DNA of 64,000 bases, taken from positions 1-64,000 of the forward strand of contig QCHM01000002.1 in NCBI GenBank assembly GCA_003279615.1. The letters are read 5' to 3'. The stretch comes from Prochlorococcus sp. AG-402-B19. GTDB lineage: Bacteria > Cyanobacteriota > Cyanobacteriia > PCC-6307 > Cyanobiaceae. Position numbers and translations under genes: made by a program. The notes below the pieces were generated by a model that saw only the letters and a program-made list of their open reading frames with translations, was not told the origin of the DNA and searched no databases. This document shows, in pieces, positions 17,643-26,337 of this stretch; positions within the stretch are counted from its first letter, which is position 1, and each line of letters begins with the position of its first letter.

Positions 17643-17669
17643 TTTGTAATTAGATTCTCTTGAAAATTT

Positions 17670-18599
17670 TTAAGTTAATATTGCTTTAAAAGCCTGATTA
17701 ATTGACGGGAAACCGAATTTAAATTTGAGTTTATTCAATCTTTGAGGTTGTACATTTTGTCCCTCTAAAACCACACGAGCTCCATCTCCTAAAATTAATT
17801 TCAATATTGGTCCAGGAACTGAGAGAAGACTTGGTCTACCAAGTGCTTGACCAAGTGAATGAGAGAACTCATTCATTCGTACAGGATTTGGTGCCACCCC
17901 ATTGACGACACCTGACCAAGCAGAATTTTTTAAACTTTCATTAATAAGATTACAAAGATCTGTTCTGTGTATCCAGCTCATCCATTGTTTTCCATCTCCT
18001 ATAGGACCTCCAAGACCAGCTCTAAAAATGGGAAGCATTTTCCCAAGTGCTCCGCCATCTTTAGCCAATACGATGCCAATTCTTACAATGAGAAGGCGAG
18101 TTGATCTTGGTTTGTTTTTGGCACTAGATTCCCATTCTTTGCAGAGATTTGCTAAGAAATCATCACCCTGAAAATTTTCTTCATTGAATTTAATTTGAGG
18201 ATGTGAGCCATAAAAACCAATTGCTGATGCATTAATAAGAACTTTGGGGGGGGTTCTTAGCTTCCTTAGGTTTTTAATCAGATTATTTGTTGTCTCGATG
18301 CGACTATTAGTAATTTCTTTACAGTGTTCGGTAGTCCATCGTTTTTCAGCAATAGGTTCGCCAGCGAGATTGATAACCCCTTCGCAGCTTTTAAGAGAGT
18401 CTTGAATTTCTTCTTTGTCCCAAGACCCAGCCTCGGCTGGATTCATTTGTATGACATTGATTCTTGGCTCATTAGCTATAGCTTGTATTTTTCCTGTTGA
18501 TTGCCTAGATATGACTGTGAGGCTGTGCCTTTCTTTGATTAGTAAAGGAATTAATTCTCTTCCGATAAAACCAGTGCATCCAGTAAGTAGTAATTTCAT
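17670..18599 (-). CDS. TIGR01777-family NAD(P)-dependent epimerase (SDR39U1-like)
   Basis: A 309-residue extended SDR of the TIGR01777/YfcH family. The NAD(P)-binding TGCTGFIG is near residues 7-14. SCEGVINLAGEPIAEKRW and NASAIGFYG are family motifs; the latter holds the Tyr of the catalytic site. A DUF1731-type C-terminal region (MNEFSHSLGQALGRPS and LEGQNVQPQRL) follows. The plant relative is linked to plastids, but the substrate is unknown. ATG start at 18599, divergent from ndhO. Confidence 0.87.
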   Translation of the reverse strand: MKLLLTGCTGFIGRELIPLLIKERHSLTVISRQSTGKIQAIANEPRINVIQMNPAEAGSWDKEEIQDSLKSCEGVINLAGEPIAEKRWTTEHCKEITNSRIETTNNLIKNLRKLRTPPKVLINASAIGFYGSHPQIKFNEENFQGDDFLANLCKEWESSAKNKPRSTRLLIVRIGIVLAKDGGALGKMLPIFRAGLGGPIGDGKQWMSWIHRTDLCNLINESLKNSAWSGVVNGVAPNPVRMNEFSHSLGQALGRPSLLSVPGPILKLILGDGARVVLEGQNVQPQRLNKLKFKFGFPSINQAFKAILT

Positions 18600-18733
18600 G
18601 ATTTCTTTAATTAGATTCGATCAGCTTAAAGGGATTCTGATGAACTTAAGGTGTTCATCGATCAAGAATATTTGGGTTATAGAACGAAAAAGTCATTAAT
18701 GACAAGGTTTTTATTATCTTGAATTTACTGTTA

Positions 18734-18766
18734 TTCTTTACTTAATTCTTTGAATTAAGTAAAGAA
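18734..18766 (+). promoter_or_regulatory. Perfect 14-bp inverted repeat in the ndhO leader
   Basis: TTCTTTACTTAATT and AATTAAGTAAAGAA form a perfect 14-bp stem with a 5-nt loop (CTTTG), 21 bp before the ndhO ATG. It is followed by GCTTTTTATT, which gives it the look of a rho-independent terminator, but no plus-strand gene reads into it. It may be an attenuator or leader structure of ndhO, the end of an unannotated short RNA, or a protein-binding palindrome. Confidence 0.6.
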
Positions 18767-18787
18767 GCTTTTTATTAACGACGCAAC

Positions 18788-19051
18788 ATGTCTGAACAAA
18801 CTGCGAAAGTAGAGGATTCACAATCACCTCCAAAGATAGTCAAGAAACTTAGAAAGGGAGATCTTGTCAAAGTTGAGCGTGAAAAATATTTAAATAGTTT
18901 AGAATCCAAAGCTAGCGATGATAATTTACCTGAATATATTTTTCAAGGCCCAGGTGAAGTACTATTAATTAAAGGTGATTATTGTCAAGTCAGATGGAGG
19001 AGACCAGTTCCTGATGTATGGATCAATTCAGATCATATAGTTTCATATTAG
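18788..19051 (+). CDS. ndhO: NAD(P)H-quinone oxidoreductase subunit O
   Basis: NdhO is a small subunit found only in the cyanobacterial and plastid NDH-1 complex, on the cytosolic side of the thylakoid membrane. The C-terminal half (LRKGDLVKVEREKYLNS, then FQGPGEVLLIKGDYCQVRWRRPVPDVWI) is the family signature. At 87 residues it has a normal length with a loosely conserved N terminus. It is transcribed alone, behind a perfect hairpin, and converges with the J-domain gene with 21 bp between stops. Confidence 0.93.
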   Translation: MSEQTAKVEDSQSPPKIVKKLRKGDLVKVEREKYLNSLESKASDDNLPEYIFQGPGEVLLIKGDYCQVRWRRPVPDVWINSDHIVSY

Positions 19052-19072
19052 CCTCTTAGATCAATGCTCTAT

Positions 19073-19726
19073 TTATAATATAAGCCATTCTTTTTTGTTT
19101 GTTTGCAACAATTTTCTTTTTTTCTTTGCTTCTGAAATCATTGACTTACCGTCATGCAGATAATTATCTACATATCCCATTGTATATCTCTCTAATTCAT
19201 TAAGACCATCTTCAACTTGAGACAAGCAATGATAAAGATCTAAGCTAAAATCTCTAATGATAGATGGGCTTGCAAAAGAGGTATAAATTATCTTTACCTT
19301 TGAAATCTTATTTTTACTTTTCTCAAGATATAGGCAGAAAGAATCCATTAGAAGCTGATCATAAGGATCTGCGGATAATTCTTTAATCTTAGATGACAAA
19401 GGATTAATAATTTGACCAAGTAATTTATCAATAGGTAGGTATATAGTCTGAAACCACTTTTTTATATCTTGAGATTTCGACAAATTAGTATTTTCTGCTC
19501 TATATGAATTTTGCTTATTAACTTGAGACTTATTAAATGTATTTAAATTGAGATCTTTATGTTGTTTCTTTAATGTTTCCCATGCTCCATTTATTTTGAG
19601 GATTTCTTTTGCATCTCCTCCTTTATCTGGATGATGTATTTTTACAAGATCTCTATATGCTTTTTTAATATCTTCTAATTTTGCGTTTGGGTTAACTTTT
19701 AATATTTGATATGGGTCTTTGCTCAT
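19073..19726 (-). CDS. J-domain protein (DnaJ-like)
   Basis: A 217-residue protein with an N-terminal J domain at residues 3-60 (DPYQILKVNPNAKLEDIKKAYRDLVKIHHPDKGG), including the HPD motif needed to stimulate Hsp70. It has no G/F or zinc-finger region, so it is not a full DnaJ. The remaining 150 residues are basic and helical without a known domain. ATG start at 19726; it lies 21 bp after cysK on the same strand. Confidence 0.87.
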   Translation of the reverse strand: MSKDPYQILKVNPNAKLEDIKKAYRDLVKIHHPDKGGDAKEILKINGAWETLKKQHKDLNLNTFNKSQVNKQNSYRAENTNLSKSQDIKKWFQTIYLPIDKLLGQIINPLSSKIKELSADPYDQLLMDSFCLYLEKSKNKISKVKIIYTSFASPSIIRDFSLDLYHCLSQVEDGLNELERYTMGYVDNYLHDGKSMISEAKKKRKLLQTNKKEWLIL

Positions 19727-19747
19727 TGCTAAAAATCATTTACTTTT

Positions 19748-20716
19748 TTAGAGATACTCATTACCTTTGACTGGATTAGTGGGTATAGAAGTAAACATAC
19801 TTGTGGAAAGATATCTTTCACCAAAACTAGGTAAAATAACAACTAAGCGCTTTGCATAAAATTCAGTTTTGCTGCCGATTTTCAGCGCTGCTGCTACTGC
19901 TGCGCCACTGCTTACGCCACTTAGCAAGCCTTCTTCTTTTGCAAGCCTTCTGCCTATTTCCATGGCTTCATTATCATTGATTTTTATTATTTCATCAATG
20001 TGACTCATATCTAACACCTTAGGAATAAAGCCAGCACCAATTCCTTGTATTGCATGTGATCCAGATTTCCCTCCTGAGAGGACAGGACTCGAAGATGGTT
20101 CTACAGCAAAAACCTTGATTTTTGGATTTTTTCGTTTTAGAAATCTGGCACAACCTGTAATTGTTCCTCCTGTTCCTACTCCAGCAATTAATCCATCAAT
20201 TTTGCCTTCGCAATCTTCCCAAATTTCTTTAGCAGTAGTTTGTTCGTGAATTTCAGGATTAGATAAATTATCGAATTGCTGAAGCAAATATGCATCAGGT
20301 ATGGAAGCTACCAATTCTTTAGCTAGATCAATAGCTCCTTGTATTCCTTCTTTGCCAGCAGTTAGCTGAAGCTCTGCTCCAAATGCTCTTAACATCGAGC
20401 GTCTCTCAATGCTCATCGTGTCAGGCATTGTAAGTATGAGTCTGTAGCCCTTTGCTGCGGCTACCATTGCTAATGCTATACCTGTATTGCCACTGGTTGG
20501 TTCAATAAGAACGGTTTGTCCAGGTTTTATGGTGCCTTCTTCTTCAGCTGATTTCACCATTGCACCAGCTATGCGGTCCTTTACGGATGCAGTTGGGTTA
20601 AAACTTTCTAATTTGGCTACGATTTCTGCTTTGCAATTAAATTCATTAGGTAATCTATTTAATTTGACCAACGGTGTTTGGCCAACTAAGAAAGTTATGT
20701 TATTAGCAATTGGCAT
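19748..20716 (-). CDS. cysK: Cysteine synthase A
   Basis: O-acetylserine sulfhydrylase, a PLP enzyme making cysteine from O-acetylserine and sulfide in the cytosol. K46 within NPTASVKDR binds PLP, SGNTG at 75-79 holds the substrate loop, and GTGGTITG binds the PLP phosphate. The 322-residue length is normal. A J-domain gene follows 21 bp downstream. Confidence 0.94.
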   Translation of the reverse strand: MPIANNITFLVGQTPLVKLNRLPNEFNCKAEIVAKLESFNPTASVKDRIAGAMVKSAEEEGTIKPGQTVLIEPTSGNTGIALAMVAAAKGYRLILTMPDTMSIERRSMLRAFGAELQLTAGKEGIQGAIDLAKELVASIPDAYLLQQFDNLSNPEIHEQTTAKEIWEDCEGKIDGLIAGVGTGGTITGCARFLKRKNPKIKVFAVEPSSSPVLSGGKSGSHAIQGIGAGFIPKVLDMSHIDEIIKINDNEAMEIGRRLAKEEGLLSGVSSGAAVAAALKIGSKTEFYAKRLVVILPSFGERYLSTSMFTSIPTNPVKGNEYL

Positions 20717-20853
20717 GAGCTTATTTTAAAAACTGGAATCATTTTCTAGGTAAAAGTTATTTAATAATTCAATTTTTCTTTAATAATGCATGAACATTTT
20801 TGATTCAAAAGCTTTATTGACCTTTTAGAGATATAAATGGATGGAATAATTTT

Positions 20854-22425
20854 TTGATATTGACTGAAAGCATTTTCCAAAATTATAGACCTCCAATTTT
20901 ATGGATTTTTCTTTTTTGGACCATAGCTTGTGGAATTGCATTTGTCTCTCTTGGGAATTTGCCTTTAAGAGATTTTGATGAGGCAACAGTCGCCCGAGTT
21001 GCGTTGGAATTGAGCCAAAAAAGTGGTCTAGATCGATTGCTTCCTTCTATTTGGGATAAACCATATTTGAATAAACCGCCAGGATTGCATTGGATAATAT
21101 CCTTTGCTATTGGAATTAGCCAGAAGTTTCAAAATAATATTGATTTATTACCCTCTGAGTTCTGTATAAGATTTTTCCCAGCGTTTCTTTCAACTTTTGT
21201 TGTTCCATTAGGTGGTTTAATTCAGTGGAATTTGCGTCCTAAAGATCGAATAGCGTGTATAACCACTTCAGCAATTTTATTGACTTTACTACCAATTATT
21301 AGATATGGGAGAATGGCAATGTTGGATGGGACCCAGCTTAGTGCTATTGCACTTCTTTGGTTTTGTTTTTCATCTATAAAAAATAATAGATCTAATAAAT
21401 TTTATTTTTTGGGGGCAGGATTTGCGTGTAGTTTTATGCTTTTACTTAAAGCCCCTATAATTTTTCCCGCTCTATTTGCTTCTTTATTTCCTTTGATTTG
21501 GGAATATAAATCAAAAAAATATTTAAATAATCTTTCATGGGTTTGGTTCTTATATGGATTAATTCCTGGCTTAGCTTGGCATTTATGGAACTTTTTCTCA
21601 TATGGTTCAGGAGCTTTCTGGTTGTGGTTTGGTGATGGAGCAGGAAGAGTTTTATTTGATAAAGGTCAAGGAAGTGAGCTTGGTATTCTCATACCAATAA
21701 TTGAAATATTTGAAGGGGGGTGGCCTTGGATTCTTGTATGGCCAATTGGTTTTTTATGGTCATTCTTGAGTCTCAATACTCGCTGGGGAGTTTGGACTTT
21801 TTCTACACAGATAATTATTGCATGTAGTATTTTACCTTTAAAAACGCAACTACCCTGGTATATTCATCCGATTTGGTTGCCTTTTGCTTTATTGAGTGGA
21901 CCGCCAGTATCATGGTTAATTCAAAGAAAAGATTATGATTATGGATTTTCTAAAAAAATCTTAAGCAAAATCCCTTACATTTTATCTTTGATTGGATTAT
22001 GTGTAATTTCCTTTTCCTTGCTGAGTAGATTCAACTTTCTTAATGGTGGATATGATTACTTATCTATAATTTTATCCATTGGCATAAGTTGGTTTATAGG
22101 GGGGTGGTTATTATCAAATTCAAGAACGTATATAAGAAAATTAGGTTTTTTGGGGATAATTTTAGGAAGCATCGTTGGATTTTTTTTCTTAGTGAATTCT
22201 AAACTTTGGTTGTGGGAATTAAATGAGAACTGGCATGTAAAGCCTGTGGCTGAATTTATATCTAAATTCCCTGATGATGAAATTTATATTAGCAATAGCT
22301 TTGAGCGTCCGAGTTTGAATTGGTATTCTCAGAAACGAATCCAAACTTTTGAAGATAAAATGCAAAGTAAATGCATCGCTATTAAGGAAACTAATGATTG
22401 GGATCTTTATACATGTAATGATTAA
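20854..22425 (+). CDS. GT39-like membrane glycosyltransferase (ArnT/PMT family)
   Basis: A 523-residue integral membrane protein with at least ten hydrophobic segments. The first loop carries LPLRDFDEATVARVALELSQ, where the DE pair matches the catalytic acidic motif of family GT39 (PMT/ArnT). A second loop has WDKPYLNKPPGLHWI, another ArnT hallmark. Such enzymes move a sugar from a lipid carrier to an envelope acceptor. Start is TTG at 20854; there is no useful ATG upstream because of an in-frame stop. The last 90 residues form a soluble end. Confidence 0.85.
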   Translation: MILTESIFQNYRPPILWIFLFWTIACGIAFVSLGNLPLRDFDEATVARVALELSQKSGLDRLLPSIWDKPYLNKPPGLHWIISFAIGISQKFQNNIDLLPSEFCIRFFPAFLSTFVVPLGGLIQWNLRPKDRIACITTSAILLTLLPIIRYGRMAMLDGTQLSAIALLWFCFSSIKNNRSNKFYFLGAGFACSFMLLLKAPIIFPALFASLFPLIWEYKSKKYLNNLSWVWFLYGLIPGLAWHLWNFFSYGSGAFWLWFGDGAGRVLFDKGQGSELGILIPIIEIFEGGWPWILVWPIGFLWSFLSLNTRWGVWTFSTQIIIACSILPLKTQLPWYIHPIWLPFALLSGPPVSWLIQRKDYDYGFSKKILSKIPYILSLIGLCVISFSLLSRFNFLNGGYDYLSIILSIGISWFIGGWLLSNSRTYIRKLGFLGIILGSIVGFFFLVNSKLWLWELNENWHVKPVAEFISKFPDDEIYISNSFERPSLNWYSQKRIQTFEDKMQSKCIAIKETNDWDLYTCND

Positions 22426-22504
22426 ATTAAATATTATTATTAACATATTTTTCACTTATTTCACTTTTTTTTGTAAGAATTGAATAGTTTTTAGATTTTC
22501 TAAA

Positions 22505-22768
22505 GTGTATTCTATCGAGCTTACTATTAAATTAAGTCCTTTACCTTTGATAGTGCAAAGAAAAGTTCATGGCGATGCTCAAAGGCTTTATTGTGAAGTG
22601 ATAGATGCAATTAAAAAAGGTAATCAAATGTTTCTAGAGTTGACTTGTGAAAAAGTTGAAGATAAAAAAATTACTGTTCTTGTTAGTGAAATTATAGCTG
22701 TGCAAATTTATGAGAAAACAAGTAGTAGTGGAAGTAGTAAACGGCCTGGATTCTCAATTCAGAATTAA
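22505..22768 (+). CDS. UPF0367 family protein
   Basis: An 87-residue protein of the UPF0367 family, a cyanobacterial family of unknown function. The opening [19 protein letters not shown], then LELTCEK and [11 protein letters not shown] fit what I know of the family. The start is GTG at 22505. No catalytic residues can be suggested. It precedes the ABC ATPase gene by 23 bp on the same strand. Confidence 0.82.
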   Translation: MYSIELTIKLSPLPLIVQRKVHGDAQRLYCEVIDAIKKGNQMFLELTCEKVEDKKITVLVSEIIAVQIYEKTSSSGSSKRPGFSIQN

Positions 22769-22791
22769 GAAAAAATAGGAGTAATTTAATT

Positions 22792-23475
22792 TTGAAATCA
22801 GCTGAGTTTCGCGATTTGGAATTCGATAATGTTTCTTTTTCCTGGCCTAACGGAGTCAAGGTTATTAATCAATGCTCATTTGTAATTGAAAAACCTGGTT
22901 TATGGATGTTAGTTGGAGAAAATGGGAGTGGTAAAAGTACCTTGTTTCGTTTAATAAGTGGATTAATTCGTCCTGAAACTGGAAAAATTTTTTGTTCTTT
23001 TAAGCCATCATTAGTTTATCAAAATCCAGATCATCAATTGCTCATGCCAACTTGTAAAAGTGAGTTGATGCTATGTGTTCCTAAAACTATTTCATACAGC
23101 AAGGTGTTGGATTTAATTCAATCCGCTCTTGAGAAAGTGGATTTAGGAGAAATGTTGGACAGACCTATTCATACCTTAAGTGGTGGTCAAAAGCAGCGGT
23201 TAGCTCTTGCTGGTGCAGTTGTTAGCAATTCAAATCTACTTTTACTTGATGAACCTACAGCTCTTTTGGATCCTCAAAGTCAAGATTCAGTTTTAAAAGT
23301 TGTCAAGAAATTGACTAGTTCCTCAATTGATCCCATTACTGCCATATGGGTTACTCATCGCCTGGAAGAATTGTTTTTTTGTGATGGTGCGGCAATTCTT
23401 AAAAATGGGCGTATTAGTAAGTGGAAATCTGGATCAAAAGTGTTCCAAGAATTAAAATCACTTGCCCTTAGGTAG
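22792..23475 (+). CDS. ABC transporter ATP-binding protein (ECF-like)
   Basis: A 227-residue ATPase subunit. Walker A GENGSGKST is near 43-51, the Q-loop includes LVYQNPDHQLLMP, the signature is LSGGQKQRLALAGA, and Walker B is LLLLDEPTALLDP; the switch His is in VTHR. The QNPDHQ form of the Q-loop is typical of energy-coupling-factor (cobalt/vitamin uptake type) ATPases. No permease gene is nearby. Start is TTG at 22792 with AGGAG about ten bases upstream. Confidence 0.9.
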   Translation: MKSAEFRDLEFDNVSFSWPNGVKVINQCSFVIEKPGLWMLVGENGSGKSTLFRLISGLIRPETGKIFCSFKPSLVYQNPDHQLLMPTCKSELMLCVPKTISYSKVLDLIQSALEKVDLGEMLDRPIHTLSGGQKQRLALAGAVVSNSNLLLLDEPTALLDPQSQDSVLKVVKKLTSSSIDPITAIWVTHRLEELFFCDGAAILKNGRISKWKSGSKVFQELKSLALR

Positions 23476-23504
23476 CTAGCAAGGTTAAGTTCTTAGTGTT
23501 GTAA

Positions 23505-23576
23505 TCCTCGGTAGCTCAGCGGTAGAGCGATCGGCTGTTAACCGATTGGTCGCAGGTTCGAATCCCGCCCGGGGAG
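23505..23576 (+). tRNA. tRNA-Asn (GTT)
   Basis: A 72-nt cloverleaf. Acceptor TCCTCGG pairs with CCGGGGA (one T-G pair) and the discriminator is G. The D arm is GCTC...GAGC, the anticodon stem ATCGG/CCGAT encloses CTGTTAA with anticodon GTT, and the T arm holds GGTTCGAATCC. The 3' CCA is not encoded. Confidence 0.97.
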
Positions 23577-23582
23577 TTTTTT

Positions 23583-23612
23583 TAAACAAATTTAAAATTT
23601 TGTTTATTTTTT
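23583..23612 (+). terminator. Probable terminator after tRNA-Asn
   Basis: TAAACAAA and TTTGTTTA form an 8-bp stem with an 8-nt loop, followed directly by a run of T. It is AT-rich and short, but placed 6 bp after the tRNA and oriented correctly. Confidence 0.55.
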
Positions 23613-23946
23613 AGAAAATTTGTTTTTATTTTGAGTTTCTCAAAGCATTTTCTAATCTAATAAATAAAATAATCAATCAAAGAAAACATTTTTTACTAAC
23701 TTTTTCTATTCAAGTTTTTAGAGATCCTTAACAGTACCACCTCCGAATTGGAAGACTTTCTAAAGACAGTAAAAACTTTTTGAGTGTTTTCAGCGATGAA
23801 AGATCAGTGACAGTAGTTAATCTTGTGGATTATCCGATGTAAATCCGAATTTTTCGAATTCTGCAATAAAAACAAAATTTTGAGAGAATCATACAAATAT
23901 TTAGTAAACGCGATTGCGGGTACTTTTTTAACTTTGGCAATTATTA
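23613..23946 (+). promoter_or_regulatory. Long upstream region of rpaA
   Basis: About 330 bp between the tRNA terminator and rpaA hold no ORF. Two small hairpins lie near its end: GGATT/AATCC at 23827-23846 and GAATT/AATTC with loop TTTCG at 23847-23861. The region probably contains the rpaA promoter and a leader. I see no clear -10/-35 pair or an NtcA box (GTA-N8-TAC). Confidence 0.5.
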
Positions 23947-24744
23947 ATGAAGCCTTGCATTTTACTTATTGAAGACGACCAGGACATGAGAGATCTGGTC
24001 GCAGGGCATCTTGAACATACTGGCTTTGATGTTCAAAAAGCTGAGGATGGAATCAAGGGTCAAGCTCTTGCTTTGCAATATGCGCCTGATCTCATCCTTC
24101 TAGATTTAATGCTGCCTAAGGTTGATGGTTTAACTCTTTGTCAACGTTTAAGAAGAGATGAAAGAACAGCAGGGATACCAATTCTCATGATTACTGCTTT
24201 AGGTGGTATTAAGGACAAAGTCACAGGTTTTAATTCTGGTGCAGATGATTACATAACAAAGCCATTTGACCTAGAAGAATTACAAGTCAGGATCAAAGCA
24301 TTGCTTAGGAGAACTAACCGGGCTCCATTAGGAAGTAGCAATCAACAAGAAATACTTAATTATGGTCCTCTTACACTTGTCCCTGAAAGATTTGAGGCAA
24401 TATGGTTTGAATCTCCAGTGCGCTTGACTCATTTGGAATTTGAATTGCTTCACTGTTTAATGCAAAGGCATGGACAGACAGTTGCGCCCTCACTAATTCT
24501 CAAAGAAGTTTGGGGTTATGAACCTGATGATGATATTGAAACAATACGTGTCCATGTAAGACATTTGAGAACGAAGCTGGAACCTGATCCTCGAAAACCA
24601 AGATTTATTAAAACGGTATATGGTGCTGGATATTGTTTGGAATTACCAACTGGGGAAAAAATAAATGAAATTCAACCATTAATAATTCAAGCCAGAGAAG
24701 CTAATTCTTTAAAGAATAATACCGATAAAAGGGTAACAGTTTAA
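23947..24744 (+). CDS. rpaA: Response regulator RpaA
   Basis: An OmpR-type regulator. The receiver has the phospho-acceptor D53 (LLDLMLP) and the conserved Lys in TKPFDLEEL; the winged-helix DNA-binding domain covers about 135-240. The linker and output sequence [19 protein letters not shown] is diagnostic of RpaA, the output regulator of the Kai clock (phosphorylated by SasA) and of phycobilisome energy distribution in other cyanobacteria. Start ATG at 23947. The stop overlaps the convergent holB stop by 4 bp. Confidence 0.93.
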   Translation: MKPCILLIEDDQDMRDLVAGHLEHTGFDVQKAEDGIKGQALALQYAPDLILLDLMLPKVDGLTLCQRLRRDERTAGIPILMITALGGIKDKVTGFNSGADDYITKPFDLEELQVRIKALLRRTNRAPLGSSNQQEILNYGPLTLVPERFEAIWFESPVRLTHLEFELLHCLMQRHGQTVAPSLILKEVWGYEPDDDIETIRVHVRHLRTKLEPDPRKPRFIKTVYGAGYCLELPTGEKINEIQPLIIQAREANSLKNNTDKRVTV

Positions 24745-25709
24745 TTACTAAAGCTTATTTCTAATAAAGTGACTTCCCAGGCTAGTCTTGGTTGTACATA
24801 ACTTAATAGTTGCCTCCTTAACTCTTCTAGTTTTTTAACCATAGTTGGATTATTTTCTTTTTTCCAAATTCTATTTTGTTGGAAATTTATTAACCATAAT
24901 TGTTGTTCTACATTGAGTTCGTCAGTGATTTCTTTGGCTAGTTTTAATACCGCAATTTGGCTGGTTACTTTGAAATCTAGTTGGTCTCTTAATGTACTGG
25001 AAATATCTAACCAATAGTCAACATTGGTTAGATATTTTCCAGGAGATCCATCTGAAAAGGCGATCAGGTCTTTAATTATTTCACTAGGAATATCAGGAAT
25101 TTTTTGAATAACTTCTAGTTTTTGAATAATTTTATTTACTTGATTATTACTTAATCGAATAAATGGCACTATCTGACATCTTGATCGAATAGTTGACAAT
25201 AATTTTTCGGATCTTTGAGTTATAAGAATAAATATTCCTGTGTTTGGCTCTTCAAGAGTTTTTAATAATGCATTTGATGCAGATTCGTTCATTGTCTCAA
25301 TATCTTCAATTACCACTATTTTTCTTGCAGATTCCAATGGCTTTTTCCCTAAGAATTCTATTATTTCTTTGATTTGATTTAATCTTATTTTTGGAGGGGT
25401 TTTTATACCAATGCTCTCTGATTTTGCTTGTTGCTGAGAAACAACTTTACCTTGCACCATATAAGAAGGTCCTATCCATAATAGGTCAGGATGATTATTA
25501 CTTTCTATTTTTCTCTTTGTTAATTCTTTATTAATGTTGTTATTTAGAATGGCTTTAACAAAAATTTTTGCGGCTTTTCTTCTTCCAACCCCTTCTGGTC
25601 CTGAGAATAAATAAGCTGGTGAAATATGTTTTTTAGCAATTGAAGACTTTAAAATTTGAATTGCTAAATCTTGTCCATATATATTTTTAAAATCATCCAT
25701 TTTTTTCAT
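24741..25709 (-). CDS. holB: DNA polymerase III delta' subunit
   Basis: The clamp-loader subunit delta' (322 residues). An AAA+ fold starts at [25 protein letters not shown]. The P-loop position reads [10 protein letters not shown], without the Lys-Thr/Ser, consistent with delta' not binding ATP. The sensor-like [17 protein letters not shown] follows. ATG at 25709 overlaps tmk by 17 nt; ATG 25700 (MDDFKN) is an alternative with an 8-nt overlap. It is last in the ATPase-tmk-holB unit. Confidence 0.88.
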   Translation of the reverse strand: MKKMDDFKNIYGQDLAIQILKSSIAKKHISPAYLFSGPEGVGRRKAAKIFVKAILNNNINKELTKRKIESNNHPDLLWIGPSYMVQGKVVSQQQAKSESIGIKTPPKIRLNQIKEIIEFLGKKPLESARKIVVIEDIETMNESASNALLKTLEEPNTGIFILITQRSEKLLSTIRSRCQIVPFIRLSNNQVNKIIQKLEVIQKIPDIPSEIIKDLIAFSDGSPGKYLTNVDYWLDISSTLRDQLDFKVTSQIAVLKLAKEITDELNVEQQLWLINFQQNRIWKKENNPTMVKKLEELRRQLLSYVQPRLAWEVTLLEISFSN

Positions 25710-26337
25710 TGTTTAATAATTTTTTTATCTCAAGCTTGATTTCAGATATGATTTCTTCTTCAGATTTCATAGCAGATATTTTTTTCCATTTTTTATTTGC
25801 ACACAACTCTTTGAAGCCTAAAGATACATTAGATAAAAAGTCCCTTCCTTCTTCTTCCATTCGATCTCCTTTTCTATTTATTCTTCTTTGGATACTTTCT
25901 TCAACAGATATATCTAATAAAAATGTAAGATCTGGAGCAATACCATCAGTAGCTATAGTTTCTAGATGTTTAATTAATTTGATATCTAATTTTCTTCCAT
26001 ATCCCTGATAAGCAATTGTGGAGCCTGTAAACCTATCACTTATTACCCAATCGCCTTTAGTTATTGCTGGTCGTATGATTTCATTAACATGTTGAGCCCT
26101 ATCGGCTGCATATAGCAAAAGTTCAGTAATTGAATAAGGGGCTGTTTCTTTAGAAGTATTGAGTAGAAGAGATCTTATGGAATCTCCTAATTTAGTTCCT
26201 CCTGGTTCTCTCGTAATAACTAATTGATTTTTGTTAGGAATTAAATTAGACCCCTTAAGCCATTTTGCTACTTGATTGATTTGAGTAGTTTTACCACAGC
26301 CATCTATACCCTCAATAACAATAAACTTTCCTTTCAT
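25693..26337 (-). CDS. tmk: Thymidylate kinase
   Basis: Phosphorylates dTMP to dTDP. P-loop GIDGCGKTTQ is at residues 9-18, the DR(Y/F) motif appears as SDRFTGSTIAYQGYGR, and the lid has RRINRKGDRMEEEG. At 214 residues it is of normal length. It overlaps the upstream copper ATPase stop by 4 nt and the downstream holB start, so the three are translationally coupled. Confidence 0.93.
   Translation of the reverse strand: MKGKFIVIEGIDGCGKTTQINQVAKWLKGSNLIPNKNQLVITREPGGTKLGDSIRSLLLNTSKETAPYSITELLLYAADRAQHVNEIIRPAITKGDWVISDRFTGSTIAYQGYGRKLDIKLIKHLETIATDGIAPDLTFLLDISVEESIQRRINRKGDRMEEEGRDFLSNVSLGFKELCANKKWKKISAMKSEEEIISEIKLEIKKLLNNEKNG

Noticed and set aside
23581-23946. A CRISPR or repeat array in the rpaA gap
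   Set aside because: No repeated unit; only AT-rich sequence and two small hairpins.
25709-26008. 99-aa ORF antisense to tmk
   Set aside because: A shadow; the tmk frame has all catalytic motifs.
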